From Anaerolinea thermophila (GTDB lineage: Bacteria > Chloroflexota > Anaerolineae > Anaerolineales > DRKV01), in contig DYKW01000104.1 in the NCBI GenBank assembly GCA_020722405.1, forward strand, positions 1 to 6,366: a stretch of DNA of 6,366 nucleotides. The letters run 5' to 3'. A program made the translations under genes and the position numbers. Shown here piece after piece: positions 6,076 to 6,366 of the stretch. Positions within the stretch are counted from its first letter, which is position 1; the number at the start of each line of letters is the position of its first letter. The notes below the pieces were generated by a model. The model was not told the DNA's origin. It saw only the letters and a program-made list of their open reading frames with translations, and searched no databases.

Positions 6076-6098
6076 CGGGATTAAGGGGCTTTGGACAG
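6070..6098 (-). promoter_or_regulatory. Candidate sigma-70 promoter for aapJQMP
   Basis: A perfect -10 hexamer TATAAT lies on the minus strand at 6075-6070. At 17-nt spacing the -35 position (6098-6093) reads CTGTCC, which is poor (3 of 6). Two A-tracts further upstream (6112-6116 and 6122-6127, centres 10.5 bp apart) could act as an UP element or bend and compensate. It is the best promoter-like site upstream of aapJ. Confidence 0.42.
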
Positions 6099-6180
6099 AG
6101 AGTAACCCTCATTTTTAGCCCTTTTTTATGTTATTTGCGTGTGTCTTCTCGAATTTTGGGGTATCCCGAAGCCTTAACGA
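6076..6180. other. Non-coding AT-rich stretch upstream of the aap promoter
   Basis: Nothing coding is supported here. The stretch contains the two phased T-runs at 6112-6116 and 6122-6127 and otherwise no repeat or strong hairpin that I can see. It separates the promoter from the repeat region on the right. Confidence 0.5.
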
Positions 6181-6209
6181 AGGTTGCTGAGACGCTAAGG
6201 AATGGCAGA

Positions 6210-6227
6210 GGCGGCATCCACGCCGCC
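6210..6227. repeat. GC-rich hairpin GGCGGC-N6-GCCGCC
   Basis: GGCGGC (6210-6215) and GCCGCC (6222-6227) pair perfectly around ATCCAC. There is no T-run on either side, so it is not an obvious terminator. It sits 21 nt before the 37-bp tandem array and may belong to the same repeat cluster. Confidence 0.5.
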
Positions 6228-6248
6228 GGACAGTCGGGTAGGGGAGTT

Positions 6249-6366
6249 CACAGGGGACAGGCTGAAGCCTGTCTTACGCTCACCCCACAGGGGACAGGCT
6301 GAAGCCTGTCTTACGCCCACCCCACAGGGGACAGGCTGAAGCCTGTCTTACGCCCATCTCACGGGG
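6249..6366. repeat. 37-bp tandem palindromic repeat array
   Basis: Three full copies (6249-6285, 6286-6322, 6323-6359) and the start of a fourth (6360-6366) repeat with an exact 37-bp period. Copies 1 and 2 differ at one base; copies 2 and 3 differ at two. Each holds the perfect palindrome GACAGGCTGAAGCCTGTC (6256-6273, 6293-6310, 6330-6347), with 8-bp arms and a 2-nt centre. There is no unique spacer between units, so it is not a CRISPR array. It fits a REP/BIME-like tandem of palindromes and may continue past the window edge. Confidence 0.85.

Noticed and set aside
6048..6302. Plus-strand open frame of 84 residues near the right edge, close behind a TATAAT box.
   Set aside because: Its C-terminal half is translated tandem repeat (QAEACLTLTPQGTG), it has no ribosome site, and no family is recognisable.
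6249..6366. CRISPR array.
   Set aside because: The repeats are directly adjacent with a 37-bp period and no variable spacers.

Overview
The window reads as a piece of a Chloroflexota genome, most likely of the Anaerolineae type. The main clue is the amino-acid-binding lipoprotein. It has a lipobox cysteine followed by a glycine run and a valine/threonine/glutamate linker (IIETVIVTVEVPAAGG), a style common in Chloroflexota solute-binding proteins. Other clues are a stand-alone F420 ligase and several families of short dispersed repeats of a kind I associate with these genomes. The lineage call is inference; there is no rRNA or other phylogenetic marker here.

Layout. Positions 1-106 hold a cluster of CAGAT/ATCTG words on a 9-nt period that runs into the start of cofE. 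cofE (101-907, +) encodes coenzyme F420-0:L-glutamate ligase and looks intact. Positions 953-1422 hold a compact unit bounded by 38-bp imperfect terminal inverted repeats. Inside it lies a decayed GxxExxY-family gene (PD-(D/E)XK-like) with two frameshifts and an internal deletion. A stem-loop with a T-rich tail at 1436-1470 closes the operon that comes from the other side.

From 5913 down to 1506 the minus strand carries a complete four-gene polar amino-acid ABC transporter of the Aap/Bzt/Yhd type, in the order aapJ-aapQ-aapM-aapP. AapJ is the substrate-binding lipoprotein, AapQ and AapM form the heteromeric membrane channel, and AapP is the ATPase. The genes are 80, 2 and 15 nt apart and read as one operon. 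A strong stem-loop in the 80-nt gap after aapJ probably makes binding-protein mRNA more abundant than permease mRNA. The promoter region lies around 6059-6127, giving a leader of about 150 nt.

Positions 6181-6366 contain no credible gene. They hold a GC hairpin and a 37-bp tandem repeat, three full copies plus the start of a fourth running off the window edge, each copy built around a perfect 8-bp-arm palindrome.

The genes themselves belong to familiar families. The less ordinary content is the repeat-bounded GxxExxY unit and the several unrelated palindromic repeat families packed into the few non-coding gaps, one of which also seems to have entered the cofE coding sequence.
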